This document shows, piece by piece, positions 43,795-55,166 of a stretch of DNA of 64,000 nt (the stretch's first letter is position 1; each line of letters opens with the position of its first letter). The stretch comes from Nocardia farcinica (GTDB lineage Bacteria > Actinomycetota > Actinomycetes > Mycobacteriales > Mycobacteriaceae). The position numbers and the translations under genes are program-made. The notes under the pieces were generated by a model. It was not told the DNA's origin. It searched no databases and saw nothing but the letters and a program-made list of their open reading frames with translations. Location: the NCBI RefSeq assembly GCF_001182745.1, contig NZ_LN868939.1, forward strand, positions 1,674,001-1,738,000. The letters run 5' to 3'.

Positions 43795-44289
43795 TCAGCC
43801 GTGGTAGGGCTCCGCGCTGACCAGGGTCACCTTCATGGTGTTGCCGTTGGGCAGCGTGTATTCGCGCGTCTCGCCGACCTTCGCATCGATCAGGGCACCG
43901 CCGAGCGGGGAGTTGGGCGAATAGGTCTCGAGGTCCGAGTGGCCGAGGCCCTCCTCGCGGGTGGCGATGAGGAACGTCTCGGTGTCGTTCTCGTCACCGT
44001 CGTAGTAGACCTTCACGACCGAGCCGGGGAGCGCGACGCCGGACTTGGTCGGCGCGACGCCGACCTTGGCGTTGTTCAGCAGCTCCTGCAGCTGACGAAT
44101 GCGGGCTTCCTGCTGGCCCTGCTCCTCGCGCGCGGCGTGGTATCCGCCGTTCTCCTTGAGGTCGCCTTCTTCGCGACGCTCGTTGATCTCCGCGGCGATG
44201 ACCGGACGGTTGGCGATGAGCGCGTCGAGTTCGCTCTTGAGCCTGTCGTGCGACTCCTGGGTCAGCCAGGTCACATTCGTCTCGGTCAT
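43795..44289 (-). CDS. greA: Transcription elongation factor GreA
   Basis: 164 residues. N-terminal coiled coil ([19 protein letters not shown], then [23 protein letters not shown] with the acidic tip D and E that enter the polymerase channel) and C-terminal FKBP-like domain with [17 protein letters not shown]. It rescues backtracked RNA polymerase. ATG at 44289, GGGAGTG upstream. Rv1080c is the orthologue. Confidence 0.95.
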   Translation of the reverse strand: MTETNVTWLTQESHDRLKSELDALIANRPVIAAEINERREEGDLKENGGYHAAREEQGQQEARIRQLQELLNNAKVGVAPTKSGVALPGSVVKVYYDGDENDTETFLIATREEGLGHSDLETYSPNSPLGGALIDAKVGETREYTLPNGNTMKVTLVSAEPYHG

Positions 44290-44602
44290 CTCGATCACTC
44301 CCTCGTAGTTGTTCCCGGCGCGCCGGGATTCCCTGATAACCGGGGCATTACCCACCCGAAGGTGGACATGCACCAGCAGGCGGCTGGAGCAATACCCGGG
44401 GGTGGTCCTTCCTACCCCGCCAGGCCCGGTCTCGGATGAACCCGTGAACCCGTGACCGCGTTGCGCCGGCCGCCAATGCAGCAAACACGGCTCCGAGGCA
44501 CGGAACCGTGTATCACGCTATTTTAGCATGAATCGAAAATATGCAGGTAGGAAGTTATTTTTGCCCGGTCGGTCGGCGATTTCGCGGGTCCGCGGCGCCG
44601 GT
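44290..44602 (-). promoter_or_regulatory. greA: AT-rich promoter and long structured leader of greA
   Basis: 313 bases without a gene. On the minus strand TGCTAAAAT (44528-44520) is an extended -10, set in the only strongly AT-rich tract of the region (44520-44570). Transcription from about 44512 gives a leader near 220 nt. Just inside it 44511-44485 forms an 11-bp hairpin (one G-U). A second palindrome, CCCGGCGCGCCGGG, lies at 44314-44327, some 25 bases before the start codon. Confidence 0.55.
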
Positions 44603-45043
44603 TCAGCCGACCCGGAGATAGGCCGGAACGTCCTCGCTGCAGCCGTAGACCGTGCCCGACGCGGCCCGGGTCGAGGTGCGGATGGTGGTGGTGAGTTCCA
44701 GCGTGCCGTGCTCGGAGCCGGGGACGAGCACCTCGCGCCTGCCCACCTCGGCGGTGTCGCGGTCCATCGCGCGCACGAAGCACACCACCGCGCGGTCCGG
44801 GTGCGCGCGCGTCAGCTTGAACCGCAGCGAGACCGTGGAGTCGTCGACGACGGTGTAGCCGAGCTGTTCGGCCTGGATCTCGTCCGGGCCGTACTTCTGG
44901 AAGCCCAGGTAGGCGACGACGAGACCGGCGGCGAGCACCACCGATGCCAGGACGGGGGCCAGCCACCGGCGCGGGCCGCGCGGGCGGGTGCCGTAGCGAT
45001 CGGCGGGACGCGCGGTGACGCTGGTCGGCACCGGATCGCTCAT
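44603..45043 (-). CDS. DUF4307 single-helix membrane protein
   Basis: 146 residues: a basic cytoplasmic arm ([12 protein letters not shown]), one helix ([18 protein letters not shown]) and an extracellular beta domain of about 100 residues with [20 protein letters not shown] and [12 protein letters not shown]. This is DUF4307, Rv1081c in M. tuberculosis; function unknown. It diverges from mca with a 103-base spacer. Confidence 0.88.
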   Translation of the reverse strand: MSDPVPTSVTARPADRYGTRPRGPRRWLAPVLASVVLAAGLVVAYLGFQKYGPDEIQAEQLGYTVVDDSTVSLRFKLTRAHPDRAVVCFVRAMDRDTAEVGRREVLVPGSEHGTLELTTTIRTSTRAASGTVYGCSEDVPAYLRVG

Positions 45044-45146
45044 GACGGCTCGCTCCCGGGGGGTAGGTCGGAACAACGGAGACTCGAATGGAACTATAGG
45101 TAACGAAGACCAGACACCCGCGACCGAGAGCGATGGTGAACGAGAC

Positions 45147-46031
45147 GTGAGTGGCCTTCGCCTCATGGCGGTGCACGCCCACCCGGACGACGAATCGAGC
45201 AAGGGTGCCGCGACGACCGCCCGATACGCCGACGAGGGCCACGAGGTCCTGGTCGTGACGTTGACCGGCGGCGAACGCGGCAGCATCCTCAACCCGGCGA
45301 TGGACACCCCGGGTGTGCTCGAGCGGATCCACGAGATCCGCCGCGAAGAGATGGCCGCGGCCGCCCGCGCGCTCGGCGTGCGCCACACCTGGCTCGGCTT
45401 CGTCGACTCCGGCCTGCCCGAGGGCGACCCGTTGCCCCCGCTGCCGGAGGGCTGCTTCGCGCTGGTCCCGCTGGAGGAGGCCACCGAGGCGCTGGTGCGC
45501 GTCGTGCGCGAGTTCAAGCCGCACGTGATGACCACCTACGACGAGACCGGCGGCTACCCGCATCCGGACCACATCCGCTGCCACGAGGTGTCGGTCGCGG
45601 CGTTCGAGGCCGCGGGCGATCCGGAGCGGTTCCCGGACGCCGGTGAGCCGTGGACGCCGCTCAAGCTCTACTACGACCACGGCTTCAGCAGGCGCCGCCT
45701 CGAGGTGTTCGCCGAGGAGTACGAGCGGCTCGGGCAGCAGTTCCCGCTGCAGGGCTGGCTGGACCGGATCAAGGAACGGGCGGGTGACCGCGGCGACATC
45801 ATGGGCCGGGTGACCACCCAGATCGAGTGCGGCAAGTACTTCCCGCAGCGCGACGACGCCCTGCGGGCGCACGCCACCCAGATCGATCCCAACGGCGCGT
45901 TCTTCGCCATCCCGTTGGAGATGCAGCAGCGGCTGTGGCCGACCGAGGAGTTCGAGCTGGCCAAGACCCGGGTGCGCACCTCCATCCCGGAGACCGACCT
46001 GTTCGCCGGTATCGAGGACGCGCAGCGGTGA
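45147..46031 (+). CDS. mca: Mycothiol S-conjugate amidase
   Basis: 294 residues. [15 protein letters not shown] carries the zinc ligands (HPDDE) and [13 protein letters not shown] the third. Mca cleaves mycothiol adducts of toxic electrophiles, releasing a mercapturic acid for export; the paralogue MshB is shorter and acts in synthesis. The length and the neighbours (GreA, DUF4307 and the small membrane protein, as Rv1080c-Rv1083) favour Mca. Start GTG at 45147. Confirms a mycothiol-using actinobacterium. Confidence 0.93.
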   Translation: MSGLRLMAVHAHPDDESSKGAATTARYADEGHEVLVVTLTGGERGSILNPAMDTPGVLERIHEIRREEMAAAARALGVRHTWLGFVDSGLPEGDPLPPLPEGCFALVPLEEATEALVRVVREFKPHVMTTYDETGGYPHPDHIRCHEVSVAAFEAAGDPERFPDAGEPWTPLKLYYDHGFSRRRLEVFAEEYERLGQQFPLQGWLDRIKERAGDRGDIMGRVTTQIECGKYFPQRDDALRAHATQIDPNGAFFAIPLEMQQRLWPTEEFELAKTRVRTSIPETDLFAGIEDAQR

Positions 46032-46315
46032 TTCTCGAGCTTCTCGCGCAGACACCGGGCACGCCGACCGGGCCCGAGTTCGGTAAGGCGTCGCCGCTGG
46101 GGCTGGCCATCGTGCTGCTCCTGCTGGTGGGCACCTTCCTGCTGGTGCGGTCGATGAACCGGCACCTGAAGAATCTGCCGCCCACCTTCGAACCCGAGCA
46201 TCCCGAGCCGGATCAGGCCGCCGACGAGGGCACCGACCCCGGAGCGGTGCGCCTGGAGGACACCGCCGAACCCGACACCGGCACCGATCGCTCGCCGAAG
46301 CCCGACCGCGGCTGA
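46028..46315 (+). CDS. Small single-helix membrane protein downstream of mca
   Basis: 95 residues, GTG overlapping the mca stop by four bases. One helix ([19 protein letters not shown]), a basic flank ([12 protein letters not shown]) and a long acidic Pro/Asp/Glu tail. It matches Rv1083 in place and plan. Function unknown; co-translated with mca. Confidence 0.82.
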   Translation: MILELLAQTPGTPTGPEFGKASPLGLAIVLLLLVGTFLLVRSMNRHLKNLPPTFEPEHPEPDQAADEGTDPGAVRLEDTAEPDTGTDRSPKPDRG

Positions 46316-46327
46316 TTCCCCTGCTGA

Positions 46328-46347
46328 CGGCGCACAACGGTGCGCCG
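46328..46347 (+). terminator. Hairpin terminator after the mca operon
   Basis: CGGCGCAC and GTGCGCCG pair in an 8-bp stem with loop AACG, twelve bases after the stop. Confidence 0.55.
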
Positions 46348-46496
46348 CAAGCCTTTTCGACCCGCCACCACGCTCGTCGCGGCACCTGTCGCCGGTCGCC
46401 CGCCCGTGGTTAGATGCTGCCACTCGAACGGGCGGGCCCGCTCGACCGGCGCCGCCGCTCGACCGCCGCCGCCCTCCCCACGACCGAAGGACGCCC

Positions 46497-47060
46497 ATGG
46501 ACACTGTGCTCGGCCGGATCGATTCCGCTCTGGACACCACCGCCGCGATCGTCGCCGCGGTGGACGACGACCGGCTCACCGCACCGACACCGTGCGCCGA
46601 CTGGGACGTGCGCACGGTGCTGAACCATCTCGTCGGCGGTATGCACACCTTCGCGGCGAAGCTGAGCGACAACGACTCCGGTGCGGGCACCGCGCAGGGC
46701 TGGCTGGGTTCGGACCCGCAGGCCGCCTATGCCGCGGCGGCGGAGATCGATCGCGCGGCCTGGCGCCGCCCCGACGTGCCGACCGCCACCCTGCACCTAC
46801 CGATCGGCCCGGCGCCCGCGCCCGCGGCGGCGCTGGTGCACCTCACCGAACTCGTGGTGCACGGCCTCGACGTCGCGGTGGCGGTGGACCGGGTGGACCT
46901 CGTCGACGAGGCGATGTGCGCGCACCTGCTGGAGACGATGCTGGCCTACCACGGCATCGACCCCTACCGGGCGCTGGGCGCTTTCGGTGCGGAGCTGCCG
47001 GTCGAGGACGACGCGCCCGCGCACCGCAAGCTGCTCGCCTACACCGGCCGGAAGTGGTGA
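46497..47060 (+). CDS. TIGR03086 family metal-binding protein (DinB/mycothiol-isomerase fold)
   Basis: 187 residues. PTPCADWDVRTVLNHLVGGM is the N-terminal signature, with the His that, together with HLTELVVHGLDVAVAV, forms the three-histidine metal site of the DinB/maleylpyruvate-isomerase fold. Some family members use mycothiol as cofactor; the reaction here is unknown. ATG at 46497. Position behind mca hints at a thiol-related role but is weak evidence. Confidence 0.85.
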   Translation: MDTVLGRIDSALDTTAAIVAAVDDDRLTAPTPCADWDVRTVLNHLVGGMHTFAAKLSDNDSGAGTAQGWLGSDPQAAYAAAAEIDRAAWRRPDVPTATLHLPIGPAPAPAAALVHLTELVVHGLDVAVAVDRVDLVDEAMCAHLLETMLAYHGIDPYRALGAFGAELPVEDDAPAHRKLLAYTGRKW

Positions 47061-47180
47061 CCGGCCGGCGCACCCGGTAGCAGGCGGCCCGGGGGACCGG
47101 CACGGCGGCCGCGTGGATCGGCGGTCGCCGGGCACTCTGTGTCCTGACCCGTTTCCGCGCGGGTGTGGAAGGCTGGAACC

Positions 47181-49226
<2,046 letters not shown>

Positions 49227-49260
49227 GTGCGCCCGTCGGCGCCGGCGCGGGAGCCCGCCG

Positions 49261-50892
49261 TCAGGGCGGCCCGTCGGGCTGCTCGTGCTGCGGGGTGGCG
49301 GCGCGGATCTCGGTCATCCCGCTCATCGGCAGGCGCCGTGAGCCGTGGCCGGTACCCGACTCCGCGCCGTCGCCCGTGGTCTTCCACCGGTCCTCGCAAG
49401 GCGACGGCCGGGCGGGCGTCTCGATGTCGGTCCAGGTCGCGGTGGGCACCGGCATGCCGCGCAGCAGGATGTGCCGGTAGGCGGTCCACTTCACCCGTTC
49501 GTGCGGGGCGGCGGCCTCGATCAGCGCGCGGCTGACCAGGATTCGCCGTGGCACCCGCTTGGCCTCGGCGGTCAGGCGCGCCGCCTCGTTCACCGCGTCT
49601 CCGATCACGGTGTACTCGAGCCGGGTGTCGGTGCCCACGTCACCGGCGAACACCTGCCCGCGGGCCACGCCGATACCGATGTCGAGTTCGCCGATCGCGG
49701 TCACCTCGTCCCGGATCCGCCGGGCCGCCCGCAGCGCGGGAGTGGCGTTGTCGCGCAGCGCGATCGGCGCGCCGAAGATGCACAGCGCCGCGTCGCCCTC
49801 GAACTTGTTGACCAGGCCGTTGTTGTCCTCGGTCGCGGCCACCACGATCGAGAGCAGCCGGTTGAGCTTGGCGACGAACTCCTGCGGCGCCAGCTCCGTC
49901 GACAGCGCCACCGACCCGGTCACATCCACGAACAGCGCGGAGACCACCCGCACGTCCCCGGTGAGGTCCAGCCCGCCCGCCAGCGCGCGTTCGGCCACCT
50001 CGGCGCCGACATGCCTTCCGAAGACGTCGCGCATCCGGTCGCGCTCGCGCAGGTTGGCGGCCAGCTCGTTCACCGAGTGCTCCAACCGGCCCACCTCGCT
50101 GGCACTGCCGACCGGCACCCGCACGTCGGTCTCGCCCTTGCTGATGCGGTCGAGCGCGAGCCGCAGCGTCCGCATCGGCGTGGCGACCGAGCGCGCCAGG
50201 AAGGTGGTGGCCAGCGCGCCCACGGCGATGCCGACACCGGAGAGGTAGATCGCGGTGCGGATGCGGTCGGGCGCGCCGGCGGCCGGGTCGGCCAGCACCA
50301 CGATCAGCATGACCAGCGGCATGGCCCCGGAGACCGCCCAGGTGACCACCACCCGCACCAGCACCGAGGAACTCCAGTGCATGGTCGCGCCGAGCACCCG
50401 CGCCACCACCGGGATGGTCGGGCGGATCAGCCGGTCCACGATGAGGAAGGTCACGGCGGCGGATTCGAAGGCGCCCAGGGTGAACAGCGCCGCCGTCACC
50501 GCCGTGTTGTTGTGCGGGGTGAACTGGGAGAACATCGAGGTCGCGATGATCACGCCGGGGATCCACAGCGCCAGTGCCCTGGCCGTGATCGCGATCGGCA
50601 GCCGCAGGACCTTGCGAGCCTCCTCCGGGGTGGGTTTGCGCGCCTCGTTGAGCCAGCGGAAGTAGACGTTGCGGTCGCGGACGGCCAGGCCGACGCCGAT
50701 GAGCAGACCGATGATCGGGTAGACGGCGACCATCGTCAGGGTGTGCCGCCAGTCGGGGCCGAGCCTGCCGAGGAAGCCGCTGAGCCACAGCTGCGTGACG
50801 ATGACCGCGAGGCCGGTCATGTTCGCGGTGATGACCACTGCGGCCAGCCCCCACCGGGCCTTGAGCGCCCAGACGACGAGCTTGGCGATCAC
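49261..50892 (-). CDS. Membrane-bound class III adenylate cyclase with HAMP domain
   Basis: 543 residues. Six membrane helices up to about residue 220, a HAMP linker (ARSVATPMRTLRLALDRISKG), then the cyclase domain: metal Asp residues in FVDVTGSVALS and KFEGDAALCIFG, adenine-selecting Lys (NKF) and Asp, and catalytic Asn/Arg in EYTVIGDAVNEAARL. All catalytic residues are present, so it should make cyclic AMP on the inner face, like Rv1318c-Rv1320c of M. tuberculosis. GTG at 50892. It lies 92 bases after the hemolysin III gene on the same strand. Confidence 0.88.
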   Translation of the reverse strand: MIAKLVVWALKARWGLAAVVITANMTGLAVIVTQLWLSGFLGRLGPDWRHTLTMVAVYPIIGLLIGVGLAVRDRNVYFRWLNEARKPTPEEARKVLRLPIAITARALALWIPGVIIATSMFSQFTPHNNTAVTAALFTLGAFESAAVTFLIVDRLIRPTIPVVARVLGATMHWSSSVLVRVVVTWAVSGAMPLVMLIVVLADPAAGAPDRIRTAIYLSGVGIAVGALATTFLARSVATPMRTLRLALDRISKGETDVRVPVGSASEVGRLEHSVNELAANLRERDRMRDVFGRHVGAEVAERALAGGLDLTGDVRVVSALFVDVTGSVALSTELAPQEFVAKLNRLLSIVVAATEDNNGLVNKFEGDAALCIFGAPIALRDNATPALRAARRIRDEVTAIGELDIGIGVARGQVFAGDVGTDTRLEYTVIGDAVNEAARLTAEAKRVPRRILVSRALIEAAAPHERVKWTAYRHILLRGMPVPTATWTDIETPARPSPCEDRWKTTGDGAESGTGHGSRRLPMSGMTEIRAATPQHEQPDGPP

Positions 50893-50984
50893 GACCGGAG
50901 CACACCTGCTCGGGTCGTTCGCCGTCGACGCGGCGTGCGGGACACGGGGGACACGACTCAGCAGCTTAATCGCCGCGCACCCCG

Positions 50985-51692
50985 CTAGCCCAGGACGACG
51001 AGCCAGATCGCCACGTAGTGGCACAGCGCGGCCAGCACTGTCGCGGCGTGGAAGAACTCGTGGTGGCCGAACACCTCCGGCCACGGGTTCGGCCACTTGG
51101 TGGCGTAGAGGATCGCGCCACCGCTGTACATCAGGCCGCCGGCGAGCAGCAGGAGCAGCGGCACCCAGCCGACGGCGCCGTGCAGCTGCCCGGCGACGGG
51201 CACGATGGCCCAGCCGAGCAGCAGGTACAGCGGCACCCCCACCCAGCGCGGCGCGGTCGGCCACAGCAGCTTGAGCGCCACCCCGGCCAGCGCGCCCGCC
51301 CACACCACCGCGAGCAGCACCTGACCGGTGCGCCCGGGCAGGCCGAGCAGCGCGAACGGGGTGTAACTTCCGGCGATGAACAGGAAGATCATCGAATGAT
51401 CGGCGCGTTTCATGCGGATCCGGGTGCGCGGGGTGCGCCAGGTGACGCGGTGGTAGACCGCGCTGATGCCGAACAGTCCGCACACGGTCACGCCGTAGAT
51501 CAGCGTGGACCACCCGGCGGTGGCGGAGACGGTGGCCGCGGTGGCCACCAGCACTGCCACAGCGACCGCGGCGACGGCGAGTGCCCAGGTGTGGATCCAC
51601 CCGCGCATCCGCGGTTTCACCAGCGCGTCGAGCGCCTCGGCCGGTGAGGCCGCCTCGAGGGCGGCGTCGGCGGCCCCGGTTGCTTCGGACAC
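50985..51692 (-). CDS. Hemolysin III/PAQR-family membrane protein
   Basis: 235 residues, seven helices. SAVYHRVTWRTPR, RADHSMIFLFIAGSYTPF and EVFGHHEFFHAATV hold the conserved Ser, Asp and His residues of the PAQR/HlyIII metal site, thought to hydrolyse lipid amides. The hemolysin name is historical. GTG with AGGAGG upstream. Rv1085c is the orthologue. A perfect palindrome lies 28 bases before the start codon. Confidence 0.9.
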   Translation of the reverse strand: MSEATGAADAALEAASPAEALDALVKPRMRGWIHTWALAVAAVAVAVLVATAATVSATAGWSTLIYGVTVCGLFGISAVYHRVTWRTPRTRIRMKRADHSMIFLFIAGSYTPFALLGLPGRTGQVLLAVVWAGALAGVALKLLWPTAPRWVGVPLYLLLGWAIVPVAGQLHGAVGWVPLLLLLAGGLMYSGGAILYATKWPNPWPEVFGHHEFFHAATVLAALCHYVAIWLVVLG

Positions 51693-51719
51693 GGACGTAC
51701 CTCCTGGAGACCGGTGAGT

Positions 51720-51739
51720 AACCTACGGTACCGTAGGTT
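51720..51739. promoter_or_regulatory. Perfect 20-bp palindrome, likely repressor operator
   Basis: AACCTACGGT is followed directly by its complement ACCGTAGGTT. It stands 28 bases upstream of the hemolysin III gene and about 78 bases upstream of the Z-prenyl synthase gene. Size and symmetry are those of a TetR-family operator; no regulator gene adjoins it. Confidence 0.75.
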
Positions 51740-51816
51740 TGGGCGGGTAACCACTCCTCCACGGGGTAACGCAGTCGCTGCCGGTTTCACAGTGACGAGG
51801 CGTACTGTTGGTCGCC

Positions 51817-52596
51817 GTGGAGTTTCGGAACCGGGTGCGTGGCCTGCCGTACCGCATCTACGAGGCCCGGCTGGTCAAGCAGCTGGCCGGCAGACAACAT
51901 CCCCGCCATGTGGCGGTGATGTGCGACGGTAACCGACGCTGGGCCCGGGAGAACGGTTTCACCGACGTCAGCCACGGGCACCGGGTGGGTGCGCTGAAGA
52001 TCGCCGAACTGGTCGAATGGTGCTCGCAGGCGGGCATCGAGATGGTCACCGTCTACCTGCTCTCGACGGAGAACCTGCAGCGCGACCCGGAGGAGCTCGA
52101 GACCCTCTTCGAGGTCATCACCGACGTGGTCGAGGAACTGTCCGCGCCCGAGCGCGACTGGAGCGTGCGCATCGTCGGCTCGCTCGACGGCTTCCCCGAA
52201 CTGATCGCCAAACGCATGCGCACCGCCGCCGAGCAGACCGAGGGCAGGCGCGGCGTGCACGTCAACGTGGCGGTCGGCTACGGCGGGCGCCAGGAGATCG
52301 CCGACGCGGTGCGCTCGCTGGTGCGCCAGGAGATCGCGGCCGGGGAGACCGGCGAGGACCTGGTGCAGTCGATCACCGTCAACGCCATCGGCCAGCACCT
52401 GTACACCTCCGGCCAGCCCGACCCGGACCTGGTCATCCGCACCTCCGGCGAGCAGCGGCTCTCGGGTTTCCTGCTGTGGCAGAGCGCCTACTCCGAGATC
52501 TGGTTCACCGAGGTGTACTGGCCGGAGTTCCGGCGCGTGGACTTCCTGCGCGCCCTGCGCGACTACGCGGCACGGCACCGGCGATTCGGCGTGTGA
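51817..52596 (+). CDS. Short-chain (2Z) prenyl diphosphate synthase
   Basis: 259 residues. VAVMCDGNRRWARENG carries the catalytic Asp and phosphate-binding residues of cis-prenyltransferases; FSTEN-like LLSTENLQRD, and RTSGEQRLSGFLLWQ, ARHRRFGV complete the family pattern. It corresponds to Rv1086, which makes Z,E-farnesyl diphosphate, the precursor for decaprenyl phosphate and cell-wall arabinogalactan. GTG at 51817, or TTG at 51808; TACTGT at 51803-51808 would suit a leaderless message from the GTG. Confidence 0.9.
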   Translation: MEFRNRVRGLPYRIYEARLVKQLAGRQHPRHVAVMCDGNRRWARENGFTDVSHGHRVGALKIAELVEWCSQAGIEMVTVYLLSTENLQRDPEELETLFEVITDVVEELSAPERDWSVRIVGSLDGFPELIAKRMRTAAEQTEGRRGVHVNVAVGYGGRQEIADAVRSLVRQEIAAGETGEDLVQSITVNAIGQHLYTSGQPDPDLVIRTSGEQRLSGFLLWQSAYSEIWFTEVYWPEFRRVDFLRALRDYAARHRRFGV

Positions 52597-52629
52597 GGCA
52601 GCGCCTTCCGCGCCGCGGCCGGGCGGCGG

Positions 52630-53562
52630 TCAGAGCTTGCGCAGGCGCAACCGGTTGATGCTGTGGTCGGCGTCCTTGCGCAGCACCAGCGTCGCGCGCG
52701 GGCGGGTCGGCAGGATGTTCTCCACCAGATTCGGCCGGTTGGTCGAGTTCCAGATCTCCTGCGCGGCGAGCGTGGCCTGCTCGTCGGTCAGGCTCGCATA
52801 GTGGTGGAAGTGCGCGTCGGGATCGGCGAACGCGGTCTTGCGCAGCGCGAGAAAGCGTTGCACATACCACTTCTCGATGTCTTCGATACGCGCGTCGACA
52901 TAGATGGAGAAGTCGAACAGATCCGAGACCATCAACCGCGGACCGGTCTGCAGCACATTGAGTCCCTCGACGATGAGAATGTCGGGCTGGCGGACACAGT
53001 GCAGCTTGCCCGGCACGATGTCGTAGGAGATGTGCGAATAGACCGGTGCGCACACCTCCTCGGCGCCGGATTTCACCTCGGTGACGAACCGCAGCAGTTT
53101 GCGGCGGTCGTAGCTCTCCGGGAATCCTTTGCGGTGCATGATGCCGCGGCGGGTGAGTTCGGCGGTGGGATAGAGGAATCCATCCGTTGTGACCAAATCC
53201 ACACGCGGATGGTGCTCCCAGCGCGCGAGCAGGGCTTGCAGCACGCGCGCGGTGGTCGATTTGCCGACCGCCACACTGCCCGCCACGCCGATCACGAAGG
53301 GCACCTGCCGATCCGGGTGTTTCTCCCCGAGGAAGGTGGCGGTGGCCGCGAACAGGCGCTGCCGCGCGGCGACCTGGAGGTGGATCAGTCGAGCGAGAGG
53401 GAGGTAGACCTCGGCGACCTCCTCGAGGTCGATCTGTTCGCCGAGACCGCGCAGGCCGATCAGCTCTTCCTCGGTGAGCACCAGGGGAGTCGATTTGCGC
53501 AGTGTTCGCCACTGCTTGCGATCGAATTCCACATAGGGGCTCGGCTCGCTCATTCGTGCCAC
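52630..53562 (-). CDS. coaA: Pantothenate kinase, type I
   Basis: 310 residues. The P-loop is [13 protein letters not shown], with [17 protein letters not shown] and the ending [19 protein letters not shown], which is nearly the same in mycobacterial CoaA (Rv1092c). It phosphorylates pantothenate, the first step of CoA synthesis. GTG at 53562 makes the N-terminus ([12 protein letters not shown]) align with the mycobacterial one; ATG at 53553 is the alternative. Confidence 0.96.
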
Positions 53563-53753
53563 TTACCCGACGCTCCGTTTCGGCAAACACGCACACATGC
53601 CGGGTCGGCACTGTGACATCCGGACCAGCTCTCGCCGCATGATCGGATTGTCCTCCCGGGTATCGGGACGGGAAACAGGGGGTACCGCTACCGGTTGGTA
53701 ACCGCTGGTACACCGGCGGACAGGGCGGTGCCGCGCGCAGTAGGGTCGCGGAC

Positions 53754-54965
53754 ATGGATGCGCATCCGCTCGTGACCGAATATCTGCGCCTCGGCCTGGC
53801 CTTCGACCGGCTCGAGGAAGGCTTCGTCGACGCCTACACCGGTGACCCCGCGCTGCGCCGCGAGGTGGCGAACGCGCCCGCGCCGCAGCCGCGCGAGCTG
53901 GCCCGCCGCGCCGCCGAATTGCGCGCCGCCCTACCGGATTCCGGCCTGCCCGCCGAGCGGGTCGAATTCCTCGACGCGCATCTGCGCGCGCTGGAATGCT
54001 CGGGACGGAAATTCGCCGGCGACGACATCGGATTCGTCGACGAGGTGCGCGCCTATTTCGACGTCGAGATCGCCCCCGGCAACGTCGAGGACTACCTGGA
54101 CGCGCACCGCCGCATGGACGAGGTGCTGGCCGGGGACGGCATGCTGGCCGAACGCATCGCCGCCCACCGCCGCGCCGACGAGATTCCCCCGGAACGGCTT
54201 TCGGCCTGCGTGGAGGCGTTCTCCAGCGCGCTGCGGGAGAAGGTGCGCGAGCGCTACCCGCTGCCCGACCACGAGCACGTCACCTACGAGGTGGTGGGGG
54301 ACAAGCCCTGGTCCGGCTTCAACTACTACCTGGGCAACTTCCACTCCCGGGTCGCGATCAACTCCGATCTCAAACAGCACATGGCGAACCTGCCGCATCT
54401 GATCGCGCACGAGTCCTACCCCGGCCATCACACCGAGCACTGCCGCAAGGAGGCCGGGCTGGTGGCGGCCGGACAGGCCGAGCAGACGCTGTTCCTGGTC
54501 AACACCCCGCAGTGCCTGATGGCCGAGGGCCTGGCCGACCTGGCGCTGCGCTCGATCGTGGGCCCGGGCTGGGGCCGGTGGGCGCAGGAGATCTACGCGG
54601 ATCTGGGGTTGCGCTTCGACGGGGAGCGGGCCGAGCGGCTGGCGCAGGCCTCGGCGCAGCTGCTGTCGGTGCGCCAGGACGCCGCGCTGCTGCTGCACGA
54701 CCGGCGCCGGGACGAACGCGAAGTCGCGGAGTTCCTGCAGCGCTGGAGCCTGGTGACGCCCGACCGCGCGCGCCAGCAGCTGCGCTTCCTGTCCTCGCCG
54801 CTGTGGCGGGCATACATCAGCACCTACGTCGAGGGCTACCGACTGCTCGGCGACTGGCTCGACCGCGCGGGCGACCCGGCCGAACGCGGCGAGCGGTTCC
54901 GCAGGCTGCTCGACGAGCCGCTCACGCCCGCCGCGGTGCGGCGGGAACTGAGCGCCTCGGTCTGA
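53754..54965 (+). CDS. Metallopeptidase-like DUF885 family protein
   Basis: 403 residues, mainly helical. LPHLIAHESYPGHHTEH contains an HExxPGHH zinc motif typical of DUF885 proteins, distant M32/M3-like carboxypeptidases. The downstream LMAEGLADLAL supplies the third ligand (Glu). It has no signal peptide. Substrate unknown. ATG at 53754; divergent from coaA with 191 bases between starts. Confidence 0.8.
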   Translation: MDAHPLVTEYLRLGLAFDRLEEGFVDAYTGDPALRREVANAPAPQPRELARRAAELRAALPDSGLPAERVEFLDAHLRALECSGRKFAGDDIGFVDEVRAYFDVEIAPGNVEDYLDAHRRMDEVLAGDGMLAERIAAHRRADEIPPERLSACVEAFSSALREKVRERYPLPDHEHVTYEVVGDKPWSGFNYYLGNFHSRVAINSDLKQHMANLPHLIAHESYPGHHTEHCRKEAGLVAAGQAEQTLFLVNTPQCLMAEGLADLALRSIVGPGWGRWAQEIYADLGLRFDGERAERLAQASAQLLSVRQDAALLLHDRRRDEREVAEFLQRWSLVTPDRARQQLRFLSSPLWRAYISTYVEGYRLLGDWLDRAGDPAERGERFRRLLDEPLTPAAVRRELSASV

Positions 54966-54989
54966 GGTCGTGGTCGGGGGTCCGGCGAC

Positions 54990-55100
54990 CTACTGGATGA
55001 CAACGCAGCCCTCGCCGGACGACAGGCCGCACAGCAGCAGGGACAGCTGCCGTAGCAGCGCTTCGACGGGGTTGTTCGGCACGGAGACCGGGTGCAGCAT
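54990..55100 (-). CDS. 36-residue candidate small protein
   Basis: ATG at 55100 preceded by AGAGGCGAC, stop at 54990. The product starts HPVSVPNNPVEALLRQL, then LSLLLCGLSSGEGC and ends VVIQ, with two Cys. It is short enough to be chance, but it has a good ribosome site and a composition unlike the arginine-rich noise frames. It lies between the DUF885 stop and the thioesterase stop, on the thioesterase strand. Confidence 0.4.
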   Translation of the reverse strand: MLHPVSVPNNPVEALLRQLSLLLCGLSSGEGCVVIQ

Positions 55101-55166
55101 GTCGCCTCTTCTCGCTGGGGAGTCGGTCACCCGGTCAACCGTGGCGGGCGGGCCCGGTGTTACCGG

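Noticed and set aside
44523..46385. Very long antisense frames across mca, YyaL and other genes
   Set aside because: They are complementary-strand shadows of GC3-rich genes; composition is low-complexity Arg/Ala/Gly and no start signals exist.
53660..53730. Imperfect dyads with GGTACC/GGTAACC between coaA and the DUF885 gene
   Set aside because: Arms do not match well enough to call an operator.
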